This document shows, piece after piece, positions 44,601-56,220 of a stretch of DNA of 64,000 nucleotides (the first letter of the stretch is position 1; every line of letters begins with the position of its first letter). Source of the DNA: Escarpia spicata. Lineage: Eukaryota > Annelida > Polychaeta > Sabellida > Siboglinidae. Location: assembly GCA_963995525.1 (NCBI GenBank), contig OZ023207.1, forward strand, positions 2,185,344-2,249,343, given 5' to 3'. A model generated the notes under the pieces. That model was not told the DNA's origin and searched no databases. It worked only from the letters and a program-made list of their open reading frames with translations. The position numbers and the translations under genes are program-made.

Positions 44601-47600
44601 AGGTCGTTCTCCTTGTGTAGCTCCCCGTTGGGTGAGTGCCACGTCGTTATCCTTGTGTATCTCCCCGTTGGGTGAGTGCCAGTTTGTTCTCCTTGTGTAT
44701 CTCCCCGTTGGGTGAGTGCCCGGTCGTTCTCTTTGTGTATCTCCACGTTGGGTGAATGTCAGGTTGTTCTCCTTGTGTATCTCCCCGTTGGGTGAGTGCC
44801 TTGTTGTTCTTCTTGTGTATCTCCCCTTTGGGTGAGTGCCCGATCGTTCTCCTTGTGTATCTCCCCGTTGGGTGAGTGCCAGGTTGTTCTCCTTGTGTAT
44901 CTCCCCGTTGGGTGAGTGCCAGGTCGTTCTCCTTGTGTATCTCTCCTTTGGGTGAGTGCCAGGTCGTTTTCCTTGTGTATCTCCCCGTTGGGTGAGTGCC
45001 CGGTCGTTCTCCTTGTGTAACTACCCGTTGGGTGAGTGCCAGGTCGTTCTACTTGTGTATCTCCCCGTTGGGTGAGTGCCAGGTTGTTCTCCATGTTTAT
45101 CTCCGCGTTGGGTGAGTGCCCGGTCGTTCTCCTTGTGTATCTCCCCGTTGGTTGAGTGCCATGTCGTTCTCCTTGTGTATCTCCTCGTTGGGTGAGTGCC
45201 AGGTCGTTATCCTTGTGTATCTCCCCGTTGGGTGAGTGCCAGGTTGTTCTCCTTGTGTATCTCCCCATTGGGTTAGTGCCCGATCGTTCTCCTTGTGTAT
45301 CTCCCGGTTGGGTGAGTGCCAGGATGTTCTCCTTATTTATCTCCCCGTTGGTTGAGAGCCAGATTTTTCTCCGTGTGTTTCTCCCCGTTGGGTGATTGTC
45401 ATGTCGTTCTCCTTGTGTATCTCCCCGTTGGGTGAGTGCCAGGTTGTTCTCCTTGTGTATCTCACCGTTGGGTGAGTGCCAGTTTTTTCTCCTTGTGTAT
45501 CTCCCCGTTGGGTGAGTGCCACGTCGTTATCCTTGTGTATCTCCCCGTTGGGTGAGTGCAAGGTCGTTCTCCTTGCGTATCTCCCCCTTGGGTGAGTGCC
45601 AGGTTGTTCTACTTGTGTATCTCCCCGTTAGGTGAGTGCCAGGTTTTTCTCTTTGTGTATCTCCCCGTTGGGTGAGTGCCAGGTTGTTCTCCTTGTGTAT
45701 CTCCCCGTTGGGTGAGTGCCAGGTTGTTCTCCTTGTGTATCTCCCGGTTGGGTGAGTGCCAGGTTGTTCTCCTTGTGTATCTCCCCATTGGGTGAGTGCC
45801 AGGTCGTTCTCCTTGTGTATATCCCCATTGTGTGAGTGCCAGGTTATTCTCCTTGTGTATATCCCCATTGGGTGAGTGCCAGGTTATTCTCCTTGTGCAT
45901 CTCCACGTGGGGTGAATGCCAGGTTATTCTCCTTGTGTATCTCCCCGTTGGGTGAGTGCCCGATCGTTCTCCTTGTGTATCTCCCGGTTGGGTGAGTGCC
46001 AGGTTGTTCTCCTTGTGTATCTCCCGGTTGGGTGAGTGCCAGGTTGTTCTCCTTGTGTATATCCCCATTGAGTGAGAGCCAGGTCGTTCTCCTTGTGTAT
46101 CTCCCCGTTGGGTGAGTGCCAGGTCGTTCTCATTGAGTATCTCCCCGTTGGGTGAGTGCCAGGTCGTTCTCCTTTTGTATATCCCCGTTGGGTGAGGGCC
46201 AGGTTGTTCATCTTGTGTATCTCCCCGTTGGGTGAGTGCCCAATCTGTCTCATTGTGTATCTCCCCGTTGGGTGAGTGCCAGGTCGTTCTCCTTGTGTAT
46301 CTCCCCGTTGGGTGAGTGCCACGTCGTTATCATTGTGTATCTCCCCGATGGGTGAGTGCCAGGTTGTTCTCCTTGTGTATCTCCCCGTTGGGTGAGTGCC
46401 AGGTTGTTCTCCTTGTGTATATCCCCATTGAGTGAGAGCCAGGTCGTTCTCCTTCTGTATCTCCCCGTTGGGTGAGTGCCAGGTCGTTCTCCTTGTGTAT
46501 CTCCCCGTTGGGTGAGTGCCAGGTCGTTCTCCTTGTGTATATCCCCATTGAGTGAGAGCCAGGTCGTTCTCCTTGTGTATCTCCCCGATGGGTGAGTGCC
46601 AGGTCGTTCTCCTTGTGTATCTCCCCGTTGGGTGAGTGCCAGGTCGTTCTCCTTGTGTATCGCCCCTTTGGGTGAGTGCCAGGTTGTTCATCTTGTGTAT
46701 CTCCCCGTTGGGTGAGTGCCCAATCTTTCTCATTGTGTATCTCCCCGTTGGGTCAGTGCCAGGTCGTTCTCCTTGTGTAGCTCCCCGTTGGGTGAGTGCC
46801 ACGTCGTTATCCTTGTGTATCTCCCCGTTGGGTGAGTGCCAGTTTGTTCTCCTTGTGTATCTCCCCGTTGGGTGAGTGCCCGGTCGTTCTCTTTGTGTAT
46901 CTCCACGTTGGGTGAATGTCAGGTTGTTCTCCTTGTGTATCTCCCCGTTGGGTGAGTGCCTTGTTGTTCTTCTTGTGTATCTCCCCTTTGGGTGAGTGCC
47001 CGATCGTTCTCCTTGTGTATCTCCCCGTTGGGTGAGTGCCAGGTTGTTCTCCTTGTGTATCTCCCCGTTGGGTGAGTGCCAGGTCGTTCTCCTTGTGTAT
47101 CTCTCCTTTGGGTGAGTGCCAGGTCGTTTTCCTTGTGTATCTCCCCGTTGGGTGAGTGCCCGGTCGTTCTCCTTGTGTAACTCCCCGTTGGGTGAGTGCC
47201 AGGTCGTTCTACTTGTGTATCTCCCCGTTGGGTGAGTGCCAGGTTGTTCTCCATGTTTATCTCCGCGTTGGGTGAGTGCCCGGTCGTTCTCCTTGTGTAT
47301 CTCCCCGTTGGTTGAGTGCCATGTCGTTCTCCTTGTGTATCTCCTCGTTGGGTGAGTGCCAGGTCGTTATCCTTGTGTATCTCCCCGTTGGGTGAGTGCC
47401 AGGTTGTTCTCCTTGTGTATCTCCCCATTGGGTTAGTGCCCGATCGTTCTCCTTGTGTATCTCCCGGTTGGGTGAGTGCCAGGATGTTCTCCTTATTTAT
47501 CTCCCCGTTGGTTGAGAGCCAGATTTTTCTCCGTGTGTTTCTCCCCGTTGGGTGATTGTCATGTCGTTCTCCTTGTGTATCTCCCCGTTGGGTGAGTGCC

Positions 47601-48160
47601 AGGTTGTTCTCCTTGTGTATCTCACCGTTGGGTGAGTGCCAGTTTTTTCTCCTTGTGTATCTCCCCGTTGGGTGAGTGCCACGTCGTTATCCTTGTGTAT
47701 CTCCCCGTTGGGTGAGTGCAAGGTCGTTCTCCTTGCGTATCTCCCCCTTGGGTGAGTGCCAGGTTGTTCTACTTGTGTATCTCCCCGTTAGGTGAGTGCC
47801 AGGTTTTTCTCTTTGTGTATCTCCCCGTTGGGTGAGTGCCAGGTTGTTCTCCTTGTGTATCTCCCCGTTGGGTGAGTGCCAGGTTGTTCTCCTTGTGTAT
47901 CTCCCGGTTGGGTGAGTGCCAGGTTGTTCTCCTTGTGTATCTCCCCATTGGGTGAGTGCCAGGTCGTTCTCCTTGTGTATATCCCCATTGTGTGAGTGCC
48001 AGGTTATTCTCCTTGTGTATATCCCCATTGGGTGAGTGCCAGGTTATTCTCCTTGTGCATCTCCACGTGGGGTGAATGCCAGGTTATTCTCCTTGTGTAT
48101 CTCCCCGTTGGGTGAGTGCCCGATCGTTCTCCTTGTGTATCTCCCGGTTGGGTGAGTGCC
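38641..48160 (+). repeat. Tandem duplication of a 4,760-bp block
   Basis: 38641-43400 is followed immediately by 43401-48160. The length is exactly 119 units with no 39-bp monomer inside. A private variant CTACCCG occurs once per copy (40261 and 45021). Within each copy a further duplication at 2,160 bp (54 units) pairs 39461-41260 with 41621-43420, and that inner copy carries CTCCCCG at the diagnostic place, so the 2,160-bp event happened before the 4,760-bp event. I found no differences between the two large copies in the lines I compared. Confidence 0.85.
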
Positions 48161-50860
48161 AGGTTGTTCTCCTTGTGTATCTCCCGGTTGGGTGAGTGCC
48201 AGGTTGTTCTCCTTGTGTATATCCCCATTGAGTGAGAGCCAGGTCGTTCTCCTTGTGTATCTCCCCGTTGGGTGAGTGCCAGGTCGTTCTCATTGAGTAT
48301 CTCCCCGTTGGGTGAGTGCCAGGTCGTTCTCCTTTTGTATATCCCCGTTGGGTGAGGGCCAGGTTGTTCATCTTGTGTATCTCCCCGTTGGGTGAGTGCC
48401 CAATCTGTCTCATTGTGTATCTCCCCGTTGGGTGAGTGCCAGGTCGTTCTCCTTGTGTATCTCCCCGTTGGGTGAGTGCCACGTCGTTATCATTGTGTAT
48501 CTCCCCGATGGGTGAGTGCCAGGTTGTTCTCCTTGTGTATCTCCCCGTTGGGTGAGTGCCCGATCTTTCTCCTTGTGTATCTCCCGGTTGGGTGGGTGCC
48601 ATGTTGTTCTCCTTGTGTATCTCCCCGTTGGGTGAGTGCCCGATCTTTCTCCTTGTGTATCTCCCCGTTGGGTGAGAGCCAGTTTGTTCTCCTTGTGTAT
48701 CTCCCCGTTGGGTGAGTGCCCGGTCGTTCTCTTTGTGTATCTCCCCGTTGGATGAATGTCAGGTTGTTCTCCTTGTGTATCTCCCCGTTGGGTGAGTGCC
48801 TTGTTGTTCTCCTTGTGTATCTCCCCTTTGGGTGAGTGCCAGGTTGTTTTCCTTGTGTATCTCCCCGTTGGGTGAGTGCACGGTCGTTCTCCTTGTGTAT
48901 CTCCCCGTTGGGTGAGTGCCTGAATGTTCTCCTTGTGTATCTCCCCTTTGGGTGAGTGCCCGATCGTTCTCCTTTTGTATCTCTCCTTTGGGTGAGTGCC
49001 AGGTCGTTTTCCTTGTGTATCTCCCCGTTGGGTGAGTGCCCGGTCGTTCTCCTTGTGTAACTCCCCGTTGGGTGAGTGCCAGGTCGTTCTACTTGTGTAT
49101 CTCCCCGTTGGGTGAGTGCCAGGTTGTTCTCCATGTTTATCTCCGCGTTGGGTGAGTGCCCGGTCGTTCTCCTTGTGTATCTCCCCGTTGGTTGAGTGCC
49201 ATGTCGTTCTCCTTGTGTATCTCCTCGTTGGGTGAGTGCCAGGTCGTTATCCTTGTGTATCTCCCCGTTGGGTGAGTGCCAGGTTGTTCTCCTTGTGTAT
49301 CTCCCCATTGGGTTAGTGCCCGATCGTTCTCCTTGTGTATCTCCCGGTTGGGTGAGTGCCAGGATGTTCTCCTTATTTATCTCCCCGTTGGTTGAGAGCC
49401 AGATTTTTCTCCGTGTGTTTCTCCCCGTTGGGTGATTGTCATGTCGTTCTCCTTGTGTATCTCCCCGTTGGGTGAGTGCCAGGTTGTTCTCCTTGTGTAT
49501 CTCACCGTTGGGTGAGTGCCAGTTTTTTCTCCTTGTGTATCTCCCCGTTGGGTGAGTGCCACGTCGTTATCCTTGTGTATCTCCCCGTTGGGTGAGTGCA
49601 AGGTCGTTCTCCTTGCGTATCTCCCCCTTGGGTGAGTGCCAGGTTGTTCTACTTGTGTATCTCCCCGTTAGGTGAGTGCCAGGTTTTTCTCTTTGTGTAT
49701 CTCCCCGTTGGGTGAGTGCCAGGTTGTTCTCCTTGTGTATCTCCCCGTTGGGTGAGTGCCAGGTTGTTCTCCTTGTGTATCTCCCGGTTGGGTGAGTGCC
49801 AGGTTGTTCTCCTTGTGTATCTCCCCATTGGGTGAGTGCCAGGTCGTTCTCCTTGTGTATATCCCCATTGTGTGAGTGCCAGGTTATTCTCCTTGTGTAT
49901 ATCCCCATTGGGTGAGTGCCAGGTTATTCTCCTTGTGCATCTCCACGTGGGGTGAATGCCAGGTTATTCTCCTTGTGTATCTCCCCGTTGGGTGAGTGCC
50001 CGATCGTTCTCCTTGTGTATCTCCCGGTTGGGTGAGTGCCAGGTTGTTCTCCTTGTGTATCTCCCGGTTGGGTGAGTGCCAGGTTGTTCTCCTTGTGTAT
50101 ATCCCCATTGAGTGAGAGCCAGGTCGTTCTCCTTGTGTATCTCCCCGTTGGGTGAGTGCCAGGTCGTTCTCATTGAGTATCTCCCCGTTGGGTGAGTGCC
50201 AGGTCGTTCTCCTTTTGTATATCCCCGTTGGGTGAGGGCCAGGTTGTTCATCTTGTGTATCTCCCCGTTGGGTGAGTGCCCAATCTGTCTCATTGTGTAT
50301 CTCCCCGTTGGGTGAGTGCCAGGTCGTTCTCCTTGTGTATCTCCCCGTTGGGTGAGTGCCACGTCGTTATCATTGTGTATCTCCCCGATGGGTGAGTGCC
50401 AGGTTGTTCTCCTTGTGTATCTCCCCGTTGGGTGAGTGCCCGATCTTTCTCCTTGTGTATCTCCCGGTTGGGTGGGTGCCATGTTGTTCTCCTTGTGTAT
50501 CTCCCCGTTGGGTGAGTGCCCGATCTTTCTCCTTGTGTATCTCCCCGTTGGGTGAGAGCCAGTTTGTTCTCCTTGTGTATCTCCCCGTTGGGTGAGTGCC
50601 CGGTCGTTCTCTTTGTGTATCTCCCCGTTGGATGAATGTCAGGTTGTTCTCCTTGTGTATCTCCCCGTTGGGTGAGTGCCTTGTTGTTCTCCTTGTGTAT
50701 CTCCCCTTTGGGTGAGTGCCAGGTTGTTTTCCTTGTGTATCTCCCCGTTGGGTGAGTGCACGGTCGTTCTCCTTGTGTATCTCCCCGTTGGGTGAGTGCC
50801 TGAATGTTCTCCTTGTGTATCTCCCCTTTGGGTGAGTGCCCGATCGTTCTCCTTTTGTAT
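47101..50860 (+). repeat. Tandem duplication of an 1,880-bp block
   Basis: 47101-48980 is followed by 48981-50860 (47 units). It overlaps the right end of the 4,760-bp duplication, so it happened after it or used one of its copies. Junctions are in register; copy 2 ends where CTCTCCTTTG becomes CTCTCCGTTG at 50861. Confidence 0.8.
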
Positions 50861-52380
50861 CTCTCCGTTGGGTGAGTGCCAGGTCGTTCTCCTTGTGTAT
50901 CTCCCCGTTGGGTGAGTGCACAATCGTTCTCCTTGTATATCTCCAGGTTGGGTGAGTGCCAGGTTGTTCTCCTTATGTATCTCCCCGTTGGGTGAGTGCC
51001 CGGTCGTTCTCCTTGTGTATCTCCCCGTTCGGTGAGTGCCAGGTTATTCTCCTTGTGTATCTCCCCGTTGGGTGAGTGCCCGGTCGTTCTCCTTGTGTAT
51101 CTCCCCGTTGGGTGAGTGCCCGATCGTTCTCCTTGTGTATCTCTCGGTTGGGTGAGTGCCAGGTTGTTCTCCTTATTTATCTCCCCGTTGGGTGAGTGCC
51201 AGGTTGTTCTCCTTGTGTATCTCCCCGTTCGGTGAGTGCCCGGTTGTTCTCCTTGTGTATCTCCTCGTTGGGTGAGTGCCATGTTGTTCTCATTGTGTAT
51301 ATCCCCGTTGGGTGAGTGCCAGGTCGTTCTCCTTATGTATCTCCCCGTTGGGTGAGTGCCTGGTTGTTCTCCTTGTGTATCTCCCCTTTGGGTGAGTGTC
51401 CGATCGTTCTCCTTGTGTATCTCCCCGTTGGGTGTGTGCCAGGTCGTTCTCCTTGTGTATCTCCCCGTTGGGTGAGTGCCAGGTTGTTCTCCATGTTTAT
51501 CTCCGCGTTGGGTGAGTGCCAGGTCGTTCTCCTTGTGTATCTCCCCGTTGGGGGAGGGCCAGGTCGTTCTCCTTGTGTATCTCCTCGTTGGGTGAGTGCC
51601 AGGTCGTTTTCCTTGTGTATCTCCCCGTTGGGTGAGTGCCAGGTTGTTCTCCATGTTTATCTCCGCGTTGGGTGAGTGCCCGGTCGTACTCCTTGTGTAT
51701 CTCCCCGTTGGGTGAGTGCCAGGTCGTTCTCCTTGTGTCTCTCCCCGTTGGGTGAGTGCCCGGTCGTTCTCCTTGTGTATCTCCCCGTTGGGTGAGTGCC
51801 AGGTCGTTCTCCTTGTGTATCTCCCCGTTGGGTGAGTGCCAGGTTGTTCTCCTTGTGTATCTCCCCGTTGGGTGAGAGCCAGTTTGTTCTTCTTGTGTAT
51901 CTCCCCGTTGGATGAATGCCCGTTCGTTCTCTTTGTGTATCTCCCCGTTGGGTGAATGCCAGGTTGTTCTCCTTGTGTATCTCACCGTTGGGTGAGTGCC
52001 AGGTCGTTCTCCTTGTGTATCTCCCCGTTGGGTGAGTGCCAGGTCGTTCTCCTTGTGTATCTCCCGGTTGGGTGAGTGCTAGGATGTTCTCCTTATTTAT
52101 CTCCCCGTTGGGTGAGAGCCAGATTTTTCTCCGTGTGTTTCTCCCCATTGGGTGATTGTCAGGTCGTTCTCCTTGTGTATCTCCCAGTTGGGTGAGTGCC
52201 AGGTTGTTTTCCTTGTGTATCTCCCCGTTGGGTGAGTGCACGGTCGTTCTCCTTGTGTATCTCCCCGTTGGGTGAGTGCCTGATTGTTCTCTTTGTGTAT
52301 CTCCCCTTTGGGTGAGTGCCCGATCGTTCTCCTTTTGTATCTCCCCGTTGGGTGAGTGCCAGGTCGTTCTCCTTGTGTAT
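50861..52380 (+). repeat. Transition zone of the 40-bp array
   Basis: Up to about 51480 the monomers follow the order seen near 20480-21040 and 31440-31920. From 51481 to 52380 the order is unlike either flanking domain, apart from one marker monomer near 52110 shared with block A. Confidence 0.6.
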
Positions 52381-55300
52381 CTCCCCGTTGGGTGAGTGCC
52401 ATGTTGTTCTCCTTGTGTATCTCCCCGTTGGGTGAGAGCCAGGTTGTTCTCCTTGTGTATCTCCCCGTTGGGTGAGTGCCCGGTCGTTCTCCTTGTGTAT
52501 CTCCCCGTTGGGTGAGTGCCAGGTCGTTCTCCTTGTGTATCTCCCCGTTGGGTGAGTGCCAGGTTGTTCTCGTTGTGTATCTCCCCGTTGGGTGAGTGCC
52601 CGGTCGTTCTCCTTGTGTATCTCCCCGTTGGGTGTGTGCCAGGTCGTTCTCCTTGTGTATCTCCCCGTTGGGTGAGTGCCAGGTTGTTCTCCTTGTGTAT
52701 CTCCTCGTTGGGTGAGTGCCATGTTTTTCTCCTTGTGTATATCCCCGTTGGGTGAGTGCCAGGTCGTTCTCCTTATGTATCTCCCCGTTGGGTGAGTGCC
52801 TGGTTGTTCTCCTTGTGTATCTCCCCGTTCGGTGAGTGCCCGGTCGTTCTCCTTTTGTATCTTCCCATTGGGTGTGTGGCAGGTCGTTCTCCTTTTGTAT
52901 CTCCCCGTTGGGTGAGTGCCAGGTTGTTCTCCTTGTGTATCTCCCCGTTTGGTGAGTGCCTTGTTTTTCTCCTTGTGTATATCCCCGTTGGGTGAGTGCC
53001 AGGTCGTTCTCCTTATGTATCTCCCCGTTGGGTGAGTGCCTGGTTGTTCTCCTTGTGTATCTCTCCTTTGGGTGAGTGCCCGATCGTTCTCCTTGTGTAT
53101 CTCCCCGTTGGGTGAGTGCCAGGTTGTTCTCCATGTGTATCTCCCCGTTGGGTGAGTGCCAGGTTGTTCTCCTTTTGTATCTCCACGTTGGGTGAGTGCC
53201 ATGTTGTTCTCCTTGTGTATATCCCCGTTGGGTGAGTGCCAGGTCGTTCTCCTTATGTATCTCCCCGTTGGGTGAGTGCCTGGTTGTTCTCCTTGTGTAT
53301 CTCCCCTTTGGGTGAGTGCCCGATCGTTCTCCTTGTGTATCTCCCCGTTGGGTGAACGCCAGGTTGTTCTCCTTGTGTATCTCCCCGTTGGGTGAGTGCC
53401 CGGTCGTTCTCCTTGTGTATCTCCTCGTTGGGTGATTGTCAGGTCGTTCTCCTTGTGTATCTCCCCGTTGGGTGAGTGCCATGTTGTTCTCCTTGTGTAT
53501 CTCCCCGTTGGGTGAGTGCCCGGTCGTTCTCCTTGTGTATCTCCTCGTTGGGTGATTGTCAGGTCGTTCTCCTTGTGTATCTCCCCGTTGGGTGAGTGCC
53601 ATGTTGTTCTCCTTGTGTATCTCCCCGTTGGGTGAGAGCCAGGTTGTTCTCCTTGTGTATCTCCCCGTTGGGTGAGTGCCCGGTCGTTCTCCTTGTGTAT
53701 CTCCCCGTTGGGTGAGTGCCAGGTCGTTCTCCTTGTGTATCTCCCCGTTGGGTGAGTGCCAGGTTGTTCTCGTTGTGTATCTCCCCATTGGGTGAGTGCC
53801 CGGTCGTTCTCCTTGTGTATCTCCCCGTTGGGTGTGTGCCAGGTCGTTCTCCTTGTGTATCTCCCCGTTGGGTGAGTGCCAGGTTGTTCTCCTTGTGTAT
53901 CTCCCCGTTGGGTGAGTGCCATGTTTTTCTCCTTGTGTATATCCCCGTTGGGTGAGTGCCAGGTCGTTCTCCTTATGTATCTCCCCGTTGGGTGAGTGCC
54001 CGGTTGTTCTCCTTGTGTATCTCCCCGTTCGGTGAGTGCCCGGTCGTTCTCCTTTTGTATCTTCCCGTTGGGTGTGTGGCAGGTCGTTCTCCTTTTGTAT
54101 CTCCCCGTTGGGTGAGTGCCAGGTTGTTCTCCTTGTGTATATCCCCGTTTGGTGAGTGCCTTGTTTTTCTCCTTGTGTATATCCCCGTTGGGTGAGTGCC
54201 AGGTCGTTCTCCTTATGTATCTCCCCGTTGGGTGAGTGCCTGGTTGTTCTCCTTGTGTATCTCTCCTTTGGGTGAGTGCCCGATCGTTCTCCTTGTGTAT
54301 CTCCCCGTTGGGTGAGTGCCATGTTGTTCTCCTTGTGTATCTCCCCGTTGGGTGAGAGCCAGGTTGTTCTCCTTGTGTATCTCCCCGTTGGGTGAGTGCC
54401 CGGTCGTTCTCCTTGTGTATCTCCCCGTTGGGTGAGTGCCAGGTCGTTCTCCTTGTGTATCTCCCCGTTGGGTGAGTGCCAGGTTGTTCTCGTTGTGTAT
54501 CTCCCCGTTGGGTGAGTGCCCGGTCGTTCTCCTTGTGTATCTCCCCGTTGGGTGTGTGCCAGGTCGTTCTCCTTGTGTATCTCCCCGTTGGGTGAGTGCC
54601 AGGTTGTTCTCCTTGTGTATCTCCTCGTTGGGTGAGTGCCATGTTTTTCTCCTTGTGTATATCCCCGTTGGGTGAGTGCCAGGTCGTTCTCCTTATGTAT
54701 CTCCCCGTTGGGTGAGTGCCTGGTTGTTCTCCTTGTGTATCTCCCCGTTCGGTGAGTGCCCGGTCGTTCTCCTTTTGTATCTTCCCATTGGGTGTGTGGC
54801 AGGTCGTTCTCCTTTTGTATCTCCCCGTTGGGTGAGTGCCAGGTTGTTCTCCTTGTGTATCTCCCCGTTTGGTGAGTGCCTTGTTTTTCTCCTTGTGTAT
54901 ATCCCCGTTGGGTGAGTGCCAGGTCGTTCTCCTTATGTATCTCCCCGTTGGGTGAGTGCCTGGTTGTTCTCCTTGTGTATCTCTCCTTTGGGTGAGTGCC
55001 CGATCGTTCTCCTTGTGTATCTCCCCGTTGGGTGAGTGCCAGGTTGTTCTCCATGTGTATCTCCCCGTTGGGTGAGTGCCAGGTTGTTCTCCTTTTGTAT
55101 CTCCACGTTGGGTGAGTGCCATGTTGTTCTCCTTGTGTATATCCCCGTTGGGTGAGTGCCAGGTCGTTCTCCTTATGTATCTCCCCGTTGGGTGAGTGCC
55201 TGGTTGTTCTCCTTGTGTATCTCCCCTTTGGGTGAGTGCCCGATCGTTCTCCTTGTGTATCTCCCCGTTGGGTGAACGCCAGGTTGTTCTCCTTGTGTAT

Positions 55301-56220
55301 CTCCCCGTTGGGTGAGTGCCCGGTCGTTCTCCTTGTGTATCTCCTCGTTGGGTGATTGTCAGGTCGTTCTCCTTGTGTATCTCCCCGTTGGGTGAGTGCC
55401 ATGTTGTTCTCCTTGTGTATCTCCCCGTTGGGTGAGTGCCCGGTCGTTCTCCTTGTGTATCTCCTCGTTGGGTGATTGTCAGGTCGTTCTCCTTGTGTAT
55501 CTCCCCGTTGGGTGAGTGCCATGTTGTTCTCCTTGTGTATCTCCCCGTTGGGTGAGAGCCAGGTTGTTCTCCTTGTGTATCTCCCCGTTGGGTGAGTGCC
55601 CGGTCGTTCTCCTTGTGTATCTCCCCGTTGGGTGAGTGCCAGGTCGTTCTCCTTGTGTATCTCCCCGTTGGGTGAGTGCCAGGTTGTTCTCGTTGTGTAT
55701 CTCCCCATTGGGTGAGTGCCCGGTCGTTCTCCTTGTGTATCTCCCCGTTGGGTGTGTGCCAGGTCGTTCTCCTTGTGTATCTCCCCGTTGGGTGAGTGCC
55801 AGGTTGTTCTCCTTGTGTATCTCCCCGTTGGGTGAGTGCCATGTTTTTCTCCTTGTGTATATCCCCGTTGGGTGAGTGCCAGGTCGTTCTCCTTATGTAT
55901 CTCCCCGTTGGGTGAGTGCCCGGTTGTTCTCCTTGTGTATCTCCCCGTTCGGTGAGTGCCCGGTCGTTCTCCTTTTGTATCTTCCCGTTGGGTGTGTGGC
56001 AGGTCGTTCTCCTTTTGTATCTCCCCGTTGGGTGAGTGCCAGGTTGTTCTCCTTGTGTATATCCCCGTTTGGTGAGTGCCTTGTTTTTCTCCTTGTGTAT
56101 ATCCCCGTTGGGTGAGTGCCAGGTCGTTCTCCTTATGTATCTCCCCGTTGGGTGAGTGCCTGGTTGTTCTCCTTGTGTATCTCTCCTTTGGGTGAGTGCC
56201 CGATCGTTCTCCTTGTGTAT
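52381..56220 (+). repeat. Apparently perfect tandem duplication of 1,920 bp
   Basis: 52381-54300 and 54301-56220 (48 units each, eight hexamers) agree in every 60-base line I compared, including rare variants CTTCCCATT, GGTGAACGCC and CTCGTTGTGTAT. The sequences diverge on both sides of the pair. This is the youngest-looking event in the window, or an assembly duplication. Confidence 0.85.

Noticed and set aside
53716..53955. Recurring 79-codon + strand frames beginning MPGRSPCVSP or similar
   Set aside because: The monomer contains TGA, which meets each + frame every 120 bp; these frames are simply places where one such TGA is mutated. They are satellite artefacts.
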